From: Oscillospiraceae bacterium
GTDB lineage: Bacteria; Bacillota; Clostridia; Oscillospirales; UBA929
Assembly: GCA_009782385.1 (NCBI GenBank)
Contig: WRJE01000010.1
Span: 1-44,339, forward strand
DNA length: 44,339 bases
Direction of reading: 5' to 3'
The notes beneath the pieces are model-generated. The model was not told the DNA's origin and ran no database searches. It saw only the letters and a list, made by a program, of their open reading frames with translations. The translations under genes and the position numbers were made by a program. Positions 6,340 to 13,453 of this stretch are shown in pieces; position 1 is the stretch's first letter; each line of letters starts with the position of its first letter.

Positions 6340-6579
6340 TTGAAAGAAATTAAAATTAGTTTGGACACTATTGATAAAGTCAAAAATTTTGTAAACATAG
6401 CGATGCAATATCCGCAAGAGTTAGTAGTTTCATCTGGGAGATTTGTTGTTAATGCGAAGTCTATAATGGGGTTGTTCAGTTTGGATTTGACGAAGAAGGT
6501 ATTGTTGTCGATACCAAATGATGTGGGTTATAAAGTATTTAAAGAAAAACTGAGTGATGTCCAGATTGATTTTGAATAG
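6340..6579 (+). CDS. HPr-family phosphocarrier-like protein
   Basis: This 79-residue protein starts at TTG, with AGGAGG at 6329-6334, five bases before it, overlapping the stop of the preceding gene. The segment VVNAKSIMGLFSLDL matches the helix 2 region of HPr (usually NAKSIMGVMSL), and the length fits. The phosphorylatable His15 and its surrounding motif of true HPr are not present near residue 15, so it probably does not take part in PTS phosphotransfer; such His-less HPr-like proteins are common in Clostridia. Its role here is unknown. Confidence 0.65.
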   Translation: MKEIKISLDTIDKVKNFVNIAMQYPQELVVSSGRFVVNAKSIMGLFSLDLTKKVLLSIPNDVGYKVFKEKLSDVQIDFE

Positions 6580-6591
6580 GAGGTAAATTTT

Positions 6592-6765
6592 ATGTATGTT
6601 AGTAAAGATGATGTTATGAAGCAATATAATTCTCTTATAATGCTTAAGTAAATTAAATTTGTTGAAAATATGTTATCAACTCGCAGCCCATTCTTAAGTA
6701 AAAATAAAGATCAAAAATTAGCTATTAAATTAATCAATGATGTTAAAGTGCCAATGGAAGGTTGA
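6592..6765 (+). pseudogene. Small gene with an in-frame TAA after codon 19
   Basis: GGAGG lies ten bases before an ATG encoding MYVSKDDVMKQYNSLIMLK, then TAA (6649-6651). The same frame continues open for another 37 codons (IKFVENMLSTRSPFLSKNK and on to VKVPMEG) to a TGA at 6763-6765. The composition is continuous across the stop, which looks like a nonsense mutation in a 57-residue protein. Readthrough cannot be excluded. I do not recognise the family. Confidence 0.45.
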
Positions 6766-6792
6766 GACAATAGTTAAGAAAGGAAAATTGTT

Positions 6793-7125
6793 ATGGCAGA
6801 ACCAGAAAGATTTAGAGATGTAATACGTAATTACGGTACAGCAGAAGGTGCATATAAAAGCAAAACATTACGAAACGATTGGTTGTGTCCTCGGTGTCCA
6901 AAACCAAGATTTGGATGGGTGTGTAGTTTTGGGCGTGGATTAGAGCTAACGCATGGAATAGATCCAAAAGTATGTGGAACTTGTGATAATAATGAAAACA
7001 ATCAAAGGTTTGACATATGGGAGTCGGGCAAGTGCAAACTTGGAGGTAAATCGCTAAGTCCTTGTGAACGATGTGAGTTAAATGGATGTAAGTGGGTGCC
7101 GTGTGTGGTAGACCACAGAGAGTAA
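6793..7125 (+). CDS. Cysteine-rich hypothetical protein
   Basis: The 110-residue protein has ten cysteines in pairs: LCPRCPKPRF, VCGTCDNN, then CKLGGKSLSPCERCELNGCK near the C-terminus. This suggests two or more structural zinc or iron-sulphur sites. AAAGGA precedes the ATG. No known family is recognised and no neighbour explains it. Confidence 0.6.
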   Translation: MAEPERFRDVIRNYGTAEGAYKSKTLRNDWLCPRCPKPRFGWVCSFGRGLELTHGIDPKVCGTCDNNENNQRFDIWESGKCKLGGKSLSPCERCELNGCKWVPCVVDHRE

Positions 7126-7185
7126 ATAGATTTAATGGTAATATGAAATAATAATATGATGTGGATAAATATTTCAAGAAAGGGC

Positions 7186-7214
7186 TTGACAAGAACATAT
7201 GACTGTGCTATACT
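7186..7214 (+). promoter_or_regulatory. Sigma-A promoter for the gene cluster at 7237-8955
   Basis: TTGACA (7186-7191), a 17-base spacer and TATACT (7209-7214) form a near-consensus promoter. It is about 23 bases before the first frame of the small-gene run that ends with the SPFH protein. Confidence 0.75.
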
Positions 7215-7236
7215 GACAATGTAGAATAATAATATA

Positions 7237-7446
7237 TTGGGTGGTGATAAAATAAAGATTCCGAAGAACGAAATTTTATGGGTATCATATTTAGATAAAA
7301 ACGGGGTGGTTAGGTACATAACAACATCAGATATTATGCGTACTAAATATATTCTCTATAGTGTTTCAAATGAAAAGTTGACAAAAGTATCAATGGGAAA
7401 GAGCCCAACCAAATTTGATGAAATTATTTATGATGGAGGTAATTAA
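7237..7446 (+). CDS. Hypothetical 69-residue protein
   Basis: The frame begins at TTG 7237 and contains NEILWVSYLDKNGVVRYITTS and further basic and beta-like residues. The start is doubtful: GGGTGG lies just inside the frame, so a non-standard start shortly after it is also possible. It is the first gene after a strong promoter and overlaps the ribosome site of the next gene, which suggests one transcript. No family is recognised. Confidence 0.5.
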   Translation: MGGDKIKIPKNEILWVSYLDKNGVVRYITTSDIMRTKYILYSVSNEKLTKVSMGKSPTKFDEIIYDGGN

Positions 7447-7447
7447 A

Positions 7448-7690
7448 ATGAAATTTGTTGATATAAACAAAATAATTGTTCCTAGAAGTTTCAAAGAATC
7501 TAATCCTAGTGAACATAAAATATTAAGAAAGAGAAAGTACTATTATTATCACGGCGAATTTGATAATCTAATAAAAGTTGAAGAAGTAAAATTTTGGTTT
7601 TGGAAAAAATATATTTTGTGGGATGGATACATATCATATTTAATTGCTAAAGAAAACAATATAAAGCGCATTTCCGTTGTTTGTATATGA
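7448..7690 (+). CDS. ParB/Srx-fold-like small protein
   Basis: This protein is 80 residues, starting MKFVDINKIIVPRSFKESNP with GGAGG (7435-7439) eight bases upstream. The pattern 'DINKIIVP ... Kxxxxxxyyxxxgxfd-xIxVe' and the end LWDGYISYLIAKENNIKRIS followed by a VVC strand resemble the DGyhRylAak-G...VpV motif of ParB/Srx N-terminal domains. The usual arginine of the GxxR catalytic motif is replaced, so nuclease or CTPase activity is doubtful. The fold call is by motif only. Confidence 0.5.
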   Translation: MKFVDINKIIVPRSFKESNPSEHKILRKRKYYYYHGEFDNLIKVEEVKFWFWKKYILWDGYISYLIAKENNIKRISVVCI

Positions 7691-7740
7691 TAACAGTAGA
7701 AAATAAAAAAATACTAAGTAAAATATGAAGGGAATTAAAA

Positions 7741-7995
7741 ATGAAAACTTATAGTATAGATATCATGACGAGTGAATTTAATGAACTTACAGTTGATGTG
7801 CCAGATAATATTAATGAGGATGAATTTGATGAGATTCTTAACGAGTCCATAGAATCTTCGGTTGATGGTGGAATTAATACTTTGTATAAAATACTTGAAG
7901 ATAATGGGATTAAAGTAACAAAGCCATTAGATGAAAAGTATGGTAAAAAAGGGTATTTGTTTGAAGTTGATACTTATTCAAAAGTAAATATATAA
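7741..7995 (+). CDS. Acidic hypothetical protein
   Basis: The 84-residue protein is strongly acidic (DVPDNINEDEFDEILNESIE), with no membrane segment or cysteine. It lies 18 bases upstream of the SPFH gene in the same direction and is likely cotranscribed. The ribosome site is GAAGGG. Function unknown. Confidence 0.55.
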   Translation: MKTYSIDIMTSEFNELTVDVPDNINEDEFDEILNESIESSVDGGINTLYKILEDNGIKVTKPLDEKYGKKGYLFEVDTYSKVNI

Positions 7996-8013
7996 TAATA
8001 AGGAGAATATATA

Positions 8014-8955
8014 ATGGGTATAAAAATTATTTTGGCTGTTGTTTTACTATTGATTTCAGTTGGTGGATACATAGGAGCTTATTTTATTTCGGACAAGGAT
8101 GGACGGTATAGTGATAGAAAAAGCAATAAGAAATCAAAAATGTTGATTCTCGGTTCATCTGTAGTGGTTTTGTTGTTCTTGATTTTTCCGTGGTCGTTCT
8201 TTTCAATTTCAACTGGTGAAATCGGTGTTGTTAAAGTTTTTGGCGAAGCAAAAGAAACGGTGTCTCCAGGTATCCACTATAAATTTTGGGTTTCAAATAC
8301 CATTGAGCGTTATGATATAAAAACAAGGGAAATTAATCTTGATTTCCAAGCGTATAGTAAAGATGCTCAAACAGTTACAGGACAGCTTGCGGTTCAATAT
8401 CAGATTAAACCTGATATGATTATGGACATTAACAGACAATACGGTTCTATCGACATTCTCGAAAGTAAGTTGAAAGCAGTAATACTTGAACGAACAAAAA
8501 GCGTATTTGCAGATAAGGGTGCAATGTTAATCGTTGAAAGTCGTTCGTCATTGAGCGGTGAGATTGAGCAAAGGATACTTCCAACAATGGAGCAGTACAA
8601 TATTATAGTTACAATGATTGCTCTATCCGATATTTCTTTTAACGATGCATTTGAGAGTGCTGTGGAGCAGAAAATGGTTGCAGAACAAGAGCAACTTCGT
8701 GCAAGTTATGATAAAGAGAGGGCAATCATCAAAGCAGATGAACGATTGGCTGTTGCTGAAAGAGAAGCACAGGCCACTATTCAAAAGGCGCAAGGTGATG
8801 CAGAAGCGTTAAAAATTATGCAAGGCGCTTGGGGAGCGTTAGGATTTGAGGTAAGAGAGGCAATGCTAAGACAAATGTTTTATGAGAAGTGGAACGGTGT
8901 CTTACCAGAGGTCATGGCCGGAGATAATCTTGATTTGATAATCGGCAGTAAATAA
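8014..8955 (+). CDS. SPFH/band-7 (prohibitin-like) membrane protein
   Basis: The 313-residue protein begins with two membrane segments (about residues 4-28 and 43-66), then the band-7/SPFH domain starting SFFSISTGEIGVVKVFGEAK and running to about 210, then a coiled region rich in E, A and K (AVAEREAQATIQKAQGDAEAL). This is the standard layout of prohibitin/HflK-type scaffolds that form oligomeric rings on the membrane face. AAGGAG precedes the ATG. In integrated elements and phages such proteins are sometimes linked to membrane surveillance or superinfection exclusion, but that is inference. It is the last gene of the cluster from the promoter at 7186. Confidence 0.85.
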   Translation: MGIKIILAVVLLLISVGGYIGAYFISDKDGRYSDRKSNKKSKMLILGSSVVVLLFLIFPWSFFSISTGEIGVVKVFGEAKETVSPGIHYKFWVSNTIERYDIKTREINLDFQAYSKDAQTVTGQLAVQYQIKPDMIMDINRQYGSIDILESKLKAVILERTKSVFADKGAMLIVESRSSLSGEIEQRILPTMEQYNIIVTMIALSDISFNDAFESAVEQKMVAEQEQLRASYDKERAIIKADERLAVAEREAQATIQKAQGDAEALKIMQGAWGALGFEVREAMLRQMFYEKWNGVLPEVMAGDNLDLIIGSK

Positions 8956-8975
8956 TTAAAATATTGACGCTAGAG

Positions 8976-9210
8976 GTGCGTGGGAGGAATAACGCCCTTA
9001 GCTAAGGTATACACAAATGTGAACAAAACGCTGTAAACCATGGTAGGCGATTTGTTATAATCTCCGAGGTGGGTCAAGACATGGCTGAGAAAATAACGGT
9101 AATGTATTGGCACAAGGGTATAGAAAGAGTCCAGATGTGACTCAACAAGGGTAGGGTAGTAGTCGGAGTAAACCGTTCGTTAGGTGAAACCCGTGTAGGA
9201 GATTATATGT
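8976..9210 (+). ncRNA. Structured RNA-like segment, possibly group II intron domain I
   Basis: This 340-base gap has no gene up to 9299 but looks RNA-coding: it is much less AT-rich than its surroundings and has strong pairings. A 10-bp stem tataatctcc/ggagattata (9056-9065 with 9198-9207) encloses about 130 bases, and gagtc/gactc (9127-9143) forms a hairpin inside it. The start GTGCG (8976) fits the GUGYG 5' consensus of group II introns. There is no reverse transcriptase and no domain V seen, so if it is an intron it is a 5' remnant. A free-standing structured RNA of the large phage/element type is the alternative. Confidence 0.35.
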
Positions 9211-9298
9211 AAATTTAAATTACGATAAAACCAGACATTGATAATAAAGTAGAATAAAAATAAATCATTGTGGAATAAATACAATGAGGTGATATCTC

Positions 9299-9475
9299 AT
9301 GCAACCTATATCAACTAAAAAAAGATATGGTAGATATAAAGTAGAAATTATTTCAAATAAACCAAGTGAAAAAGCAATAAGCGATTACAATAAAAATGTC
9401 GCAATGCTCATCAAAAAATCTCTTGACAAACTTGACAATATCACATATAATGGATGTATTGTTAAGGCTATATAG
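9299..9475 (+). CDS. 58-residue protein upstream of the recombinase
   Basis: GAGGTGAT lies eight bases before an ATG. The product starts MQPISTKKRYGRYKVEIISN and continues with a lysine-rich helix (VAMLIKKSLDKLDN) to the TAG at 9473. Small basic genes like this often precede serine recombinases; a recombination directionality or accessory role is possible but not shown. The recombinase promoter lies inside this gene. Confidence 0.5.
   Translation: MQPISTKKRYGRYKVEIISNKPSEKAISDYNKNVAMLIKKSLDKLDNITYNGCIVKAI
9423..9451 (+). promoter_or_regulatory. Perfect consensus promoter for the recombinase
   Basis: TTGACA (9423-9428), exactly 17 bases and TATAAT (9446-9451) match the sigma-A consensus at all twelve positions. 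The predicted start of transcription is near 9458, giving a leader of about 36 bases with GAGGAG before the recombinase ATG. Confidence 0.8.
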
Positions 9476-9493
9476 AGGAGTGCGTTTTACAAA

Positions 9494-11011
9494 ATGGAAA
9501 CTGCATATGATATAAAATTTGTTGCTGTATATTTGCGTAAGTCTCGCGCAGAACAAGAAAACGAATTAGAGAAGCATAGGACGATTTTAACTGACCTATG
9601 CAATAGGAATAATTTCAAATATGTTGAGTATGCTGAAATAGGAACTTCAGATTCAATAGATATGCGTCCTAAAATGACACAGCTTCTCAAAGACGTTGAT
9701 AGTGGCTTGTACGATGCAGTATGTGTTGTAGATTACGATAGGCTCGGTAGAGGTGATCTTGGTGAACAAGATAGGATTAAAAAGGCGTTTCAAAAATCAT
9801 CTACGCTCATTATTACCCCAGAAAAAATATATGACTTGAATAATGATTTAGATGATACATATGCTGACTTTAAGGGTTTATTTGCAAGACAAGAGTACAA
9901 AATGATAACAAAACGTCTTAGACAAGGGAAAAAAATTGGAGCTCGCAGAGGCGATTGGACAAATGGAACACCATCATTCCCATATGAATATGAAAGGTAT
10001 GAGGGGAAATATAATCAAAAAGGATTGGTTGTAAACGATGAGCTTTATAAAGTCTACCGTGAAATAATATCAATGGCTATTGATGGCATGAGTCCAAATA
10101 AAATTTCAATAACTTTAAATCAAAGGGGGATTACAACAAAAAAGGGAAACAATTGGAGTGGTGCTACAATTCAAAGATTATTGTTGGATGAAACGCAACT
10201 AGGTAAAATCATTAGCAACAAATCAAAAGGAGATGGACATAAAAATAGAAAACCAAATGCAATTAAATTAAGATTACTTCCAAGGGAAGAATGGATAATA
10301 GTTGAAAATTGTCACGAAGCAGTAAAAACACAGTATGAACACGATATCATATCAAAACTTATTAAAAGCAGAAACTTAAATCCTAATAGAGCAATGCCAC
10401 AAACATATTCGTTTTCCGGTATAGTCAGATGCGGCAAATGTGGTAGGTGCATGACTTTTGGAAAAGATTTACGTAATAAATATAGATTGATAATGAAGTC
10501 ATGTGTTCGTCAAGATCACGTTGGAAACAAATGTAAAAATGGCGGTATATGGGTAAGCGAATTTGAACAGATGGTGTTAAATGAGATACAATCATTTTTA
10601 GATAATTATGCTATTCAAGAAGCTGAAATGAGTGTTGTTAACTCTGATTTGTTGAATAAAGTTATTAATGAAAAAGAAGTTCAAAAAGAAAAATACATAA
10701 AGGCATTAGATGTTGTAGACGATGGTTACGAGTTGGGTGATTACTCAAGAGATGTTTGGCTGAATAAAAAGCAAAAATGGAATGAAAAGATTAGAAAGGT
10801 AGAGAGCGACATTGTAGAACTTAAGTATCAGTTAAATAGTATCCCTAAAATATCATATGAAATACGACAACAGAATATTGAAAAATTCTTTAATAATATT
10901 GAGCAAGTTACAACACCGAAAGAAAGAAATGATTTATATAGAACAATTATTGAACGCATTATATGGATTAAGGATGGTGATGCCATTAAAATCGAGATAG
11001 TATATAAGTAG
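9494..11011 (+). CDS. Large serine recombinase (integrase)
   Basis: The 505-residue protein has the resolvase catalytic domain at the N-terminus, with nucleophile Ser17 in VYLRKSRAE and the DRLGRGD segment near residue 85. The recombinase domain (about 165-270, with ISMAIDGMSPNKISITLNQRG) follows, then a zinc ribbon (CGKCGRCMTFG ... CVRQDHVGNKCKNGG, about 310-355) and a C-terminal coiled coil (about 390-460). This is the phiC31/TnpX-type layout used for site-specific integration and excision. The gene ends 28 bases before the yyaL junction, so the right attachment site is immediately downstream. All key motifs appear intact. Confidence 0.95.
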   Translation: METAYDIKFVAVYLRKSRAEQENELEKHRTILTDLCNRNNFKYVEYAEIGTSDSIDMRPKMTQLLKDVDSGLYDAVCVVDYDRLGRGDLGEQDRIKKAFQKSSTLIITPEKIYDLNNDLDDTYADFKGLFARQEYKMITKRLRQGKKIGARRGDWTNGTPSFPYEYERYEGKYNQKGLVVNDELYKVYREIISMAIDGMSPNKISITLNQRGITTKKGNNWSGATIQRLLLDETQLGKIISNKSKGDGHKNRKPNAIKLRLLPREEWIIVENCHEAVKTQYEHDIISKLIKSRNLNPNRAMPQTYSFSGIVRCGKCGRCMTFGKDLRNKYRLIMKSCVRQDHVGNKCKNGGIWVSEFEQMVLNEIQSFLDNYAIQEAEMSVVNSDLLNKVINEKEVQKEKYIKALDVVDDGYELGDYSRDVWLNKKQKWNEKIRKVESDIVELKYQLNSIPKISYEIRQQNIEKFFNNIEQVTTPKERNDLYRTIIERIIWIKDGDAIKIEIVYK

Positions 11012-11059
11012 AGCGCTTACTACAGCATTTAGGATATATGCCATTGGTGTCATGTCATG
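11012..11059. other. Right attachment junction in the yyaL gene
   Basis: Reading back from the yyaL frame, the codons tgc-cat-tgg-tgt-cat-gtc-atg (11039-11059) give C-H-W-C-H-V-M, identical to the YyaL family active-site motif. Homologues have Thr just before the first Cys; here ATA (Ile) stands there, and an in-frame TAG (11030-11032) comes two codons before that. Homology to the gene therefore stops at or just before 11039, which places the crossover there. Confidence 0.7.
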
Positions 11060-12688
11060 GCTCACGAGAGCTTTGAGGACGCGGAAGTCGCCGAAGTATT
11101 GAATCAAGGCTATGTGAGCATAAAGGCGGACAAGGAGGAACGCCCTGACATCGACAGCGTATACATGAGCGTCTGCCAAATGCTTACCGGCTCGGGCGGC
11201 TGGCCTTTGACCGTAATTATGGATTGCTCCGGCAAGCCTTTTTTTGCGGGGACATATTTCCCCAAAACAGGCCGTTACCGAATGGCGGGGCTTACCGATA
11301 TACTAACGGTAATTCTTGATAAATGGCACACGGAAAGAGATACTTTGCTCCGTTCCGCCGCCCGTATTACCGGACAGCTCGGTGTGCGTGAAAAAACCGC
11401 AAACCCCGCCGTATCGCCTGAGCTGCTCTGCGAAAAGGCGGTTGAATATTTCAAAGCAACATTTGACTTGAGATACGGCGGTTTTGGGCGCGCGCCCAAG
11501 TTTCCGTCACCGCATAATCTGCTTTTTCTGTTGGAGTATCATAAACTGAACGGAGATAAAAACAGCCTTTTCATGGCGGAGAAGACACTGGAGCAGATGG
11601 CGAGGGGCGGCATATTCGACCATATCGGTTTTGGGTTTTCGCGGTATTCCACAGACGAGAAGTGGCTCGCGCCGCATTTTGAAAAAATGCTGTATGATAA
11701 CGCTCTGTTGGTATCGGCATACGCGAAAGCGTATCAAATCACAGGGAATCCGCTGTATAAAAGCATTGCCGAGAAGACACTGCTCTATATCCGCCGTGAG
11801 ATGACGCATCCGGGCGGAGGTTTCTATTCGGCTCAGGATGCCGACAGTGACGGTGTTGAGGGCAAATACTATGTATTTACGCCGGACGAAATTATTTTCG
11901 TACTGGGCAAAGACATGGGAGAAGCGTTCTGCGAATACTATGACATTACCGATAAAGGCAACTTTGAGGGAAAGAATATTCCTAATTTGATTCATAATTC
12001 AAAGTTTGACGAACGGTTTGCCGATGCGTCGGCGAAACTTTATGATTATCGTTTGACAAGAACGGCTCTCCACAGGGATGAAAAGATTCTGACCTCATGG
12101 AACGCGCTGATGATTGCCGCGTTTGCCGATGCCGCCGCCGCGTTTGGGAACGATGAATACTTGAATATGGCAAAACGCGCTATGGATTTTATTGAGACAC
12201 ATCTATATGAAAACGGGCGGCTTTTGGCGAGCTATTGTGACGGTCGGCGCAGTGAATGGGGATTTATTGACGACTACGCTTTTACTATATACGCGCTGTT
12301 AAGATTATATCAAACCACGGCGGACAACAGATATTTTGCGTTTGCCGAAACTCTGGCAGATACGGCTATAACGGACTTTTTCGACTTTGATGATGGCGGT
12401 TTTTATCTCTACGGAAGCGCGGGAGAAGCATTGATAACGCGCCCAAAGGAGTGTTATGACGGGGCTATGCCGTCAGGCAACTCGGTCATGGCGATGAACT
12501 TGGAAATGTTGTATGCTATAAACGGCAGCCGCGAAACAGAAAACGTTCTGCTCAAGCAGAATGCCTATATGAACGCCGTTGCGGCGGACGCGCCCGCCGG
12601 GCATACGTTTTATTTGTTGAGCAAGATGGGAAACAAAGATTTGTCGTTTGGGTGCAAGGATGGTGTTTGCGGTGTGAGGTGGAAATGA
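11057..12688 (+). CDS. YyaL/DUF255 thioredoxin-fold protein, 5'-truncated by integration
   Basis: The 543-residue frame matches the YyaL (SPATA20-like, DUF255) family from its CHWCHVMAHESFED motif onward; full proteins are about 670-690 residues, so roughly the first 50 are missing. Visible family blocks include GGWPLTVIMD, GGFGRAPKFPSPHNLLFLLE, GIFDHIGFGFSRYSTDEKW and FYSAQDADSDGVEGKYYVF, and the six-hairpin-like C-terminal part is complete. The first ATG left is inside the motif itself and has no good ribosome site. While the element is integrated the protein is probably not made; excision would restore the gene. The exact activity of the family is not established. Confidence 0.85.
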   Translation: MAHESFEDAEVAEVLNQGYVSIKADKEERPDIDSVYMSVCQMLTGSGGWPLTVIMDCSGKPFFAGTYFPKTGRYRMAGLTDILTVILDKWHTERDTLLRSAARITGQLGVREKTANPAVSPELLCEKAVEYFKATFDLRYGGFGRAPKFPSPHNLLFLLEYHKLNGDKNSLFMAEKTLEQMARGGIFDHIGFGFSRYSTDEKWLAPHFEKMLYDNALLVSAYAKAYQITGNPLYKSIAEKTLLYIRREMTHPGGGFYSAQDADSDGVEGKYYVFTPDEIIFVLGKDMGEAFCEYYDITDKGNFEGKNIPNLIHNSKFDERFADASAKLYDYRLTRTALHRDEKILTSWNALMIAAFADAAAAFGNDEYLNMAKRAMDFIETHLYENGRLLASYCDGRRSEWGFIDDYAFTIYALLRLYQTTADNRYFAFAETLADTAITDFFDFDDGGFYLYGSAGEALITRPKECYDGAMPSGNSVMAMNLEMLYAINGSRETENVLLKQNAYMNAVAADAPAGHTFYLLSKMGNKDLSFGCKDGVCGVRWK

Positions 12689-12708
12689 ACATAATAGACA
12701 TATGGTAT

Positions 12709-12740
12709 TGTAGGGCGCGTCTGGGAAGCCGCGCCCTACA
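12709..12740. repeat. GTAGGG-family palindrome, 11-bp stem
   Basis: Arms tgtagggcgcg and cgcgccctaca are perfect complements around ten bases. It lies between the convergent yyaL and hicB genes and covers the hicB stop codon, so it can act as a bidirectional terminator. It belongs to the dispersed family described at 36971, 40593 and 43000. Confidence 0.7.
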
Positions 12741-13080
12741 TACTTAATTTATACAGCGTATACTGATTGAGTGAAACACCCTCTTTTTCAGCTTCCACAG
12801 CAAGACGGCGATGCAGTGTTTTGGGAAGCCGAACGACAAACTTACCGCTATATTTATCTGTATCTAACGGCTCGGGAACAGGAAATCCCGCTTCGAGCTT
12901 CGTTTCAATCCACCCCTCCATTGCTTCCCTGATATTTGTGTGAGCTTCTTCCAAGGTTGCGCCGTCACTCATACAACCGTCCAACTCTTGAACGGTAGCA
13001 AAATAATATTCGCCGCTGTCGTCTTTGGTGTGACGGATGACAATATTATATGGGAGCTCCATATATTCTTGCAGTGTCAT
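12736..13080 (-). CDS. hicB: HicB-family antitoxin
   Basis: The 114-residue antitoxin has the HicB-like partial RNase-H fold at the N-terminus (YYFATVQELDGCMSDGATLE, about 25-45) and a ribbon-helix-helix DNA-binding segment at the C-terminus (GKFVVRLPKTLHRRLAVEAE, about 82-105). It would bind and neutralise HicA and repress the operon. Two starts are possible: ATG at 13095, and ATG at 13080 with GGAGG eight bases upstream, which I prefer. It follows hicA by a few bases in the same direction. The operator described at 13341 is a likely binding site. Confidence 0.88.
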   Translation of the reverse strand: MTLQEYMELPYNIVIRHTKDDSGEYYFATVQELDGCMSDGATLEEAHTNIREAMEGWIETKLEAGFPVPEPLDTDKYSGKFVVRLPKTLHRRLAVEAEKEGVSLNQYTLYKLSM

Positions 13081-13097
13081 GGTTTCCACCTCCATAA

Positions 13098-13319
13098 TTA
13101 TTTTTCTCCTATTCGCTCCAACAATTCGTTGATATATGATATTTTCAAAGGGTCTTTCAGAGTTATCAAGTCGCCTTGTTTGTTCAAGTAGTGACGGTGC
13201 GAGCCTTTTTGCCGCTTAAAAGAGTAGTCGTATGCGGCAAGCACCTTTTCAGCTTCCGGCAGACGTATTCCGTGTGGCTGATTTCTCATCTTCTCTATTA
13301 TTTTCTCTACCGATGGCAC
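13098..13319 (-). CDS. hicA: HicA-family mRNA interferase toxin
   Basis: The 73-residue toxin has the dsRBD-like HicA fold with the catalytic histidine in KGSHRHYLN (His41/His43) and the usual ending PLKISYINELLERIG. The family cleaves mRNA in a ribosome-independent way. The start is GTG; the family pattern 'MPxVEKIIEKM' at the N-terminus supports it although the ribosome site is weak. hicA is first and hicB second in the operon, the canonical order. Confidence 0.88.
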   Translation of the reverse strand: MPSVEKIIEKMRNQPHGIRLPEAEKVLAAYDYSFKRQKGSHRHYLNKQGDLITLKDPLKISYINELLERIGEK

Positions 13320-13340
13320 AATCTATCACATCCCATGTTC

Positions 13341-13369
13341 ATAGTATCATATGCGATACTATTTGTCAA
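13341..13369 (-). promoter_or_regulatory. hicAB promoter with embedded operator
   Basis: On the minus strand TTGACA (13364-13369), a 17-base spacer and TACTAT (13341-13346) form the promoter. The spacer and -10 are covered by an inverted repeat, atagtatc and gatactat separated by six bases (13341-13362). A dimeric ribbon-helix-helix repressor bound here would block RNA polymerase, fitting autoregulation by HicB. Confidence 0.7.
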
Positions 13370-13453
13370 CAAGGCGATATGTATATTTTCAAACTTGCCA
13401 ATTCTGCTATAACATGATATTATATATTTATCATAATGGGAGGGTGGGCGCAA

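Larger units (their letters stand above)
1..11038. mobile_element. Right arm of an integrated element (serine-recombinase type)
   Basis: The whole left quarter is AT-rich, with many small orphan genes in a style unlike the balanced-GC genes to the right. It ends with a large serine recombinase immediately before the decapitated yyaL gene, which is the usual position of an integrase next to its attachment site. The left end lies outside the window, since no second copy of the junction sequence and no 5' yyaL fragment is seen here. There are no recognisable phage structural or conjugation genes in this arm, so whether it is a prophage, an integrative conjugative element or another integrative island cannot be decided. 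Confidence 0.75.

Noticed and set aside
9353-9690. Minus-strand frames opposite the start of the recombinase
   Set aside because: They overlap the recombinase catalytic domain and lack ribosome sites.
11012-11041. tRNA or rRNA gene as the integration target
   Set aside because: No cloverleaf or rRNA sequence is present; the flank is the protein-coding motif of the YyaL family.
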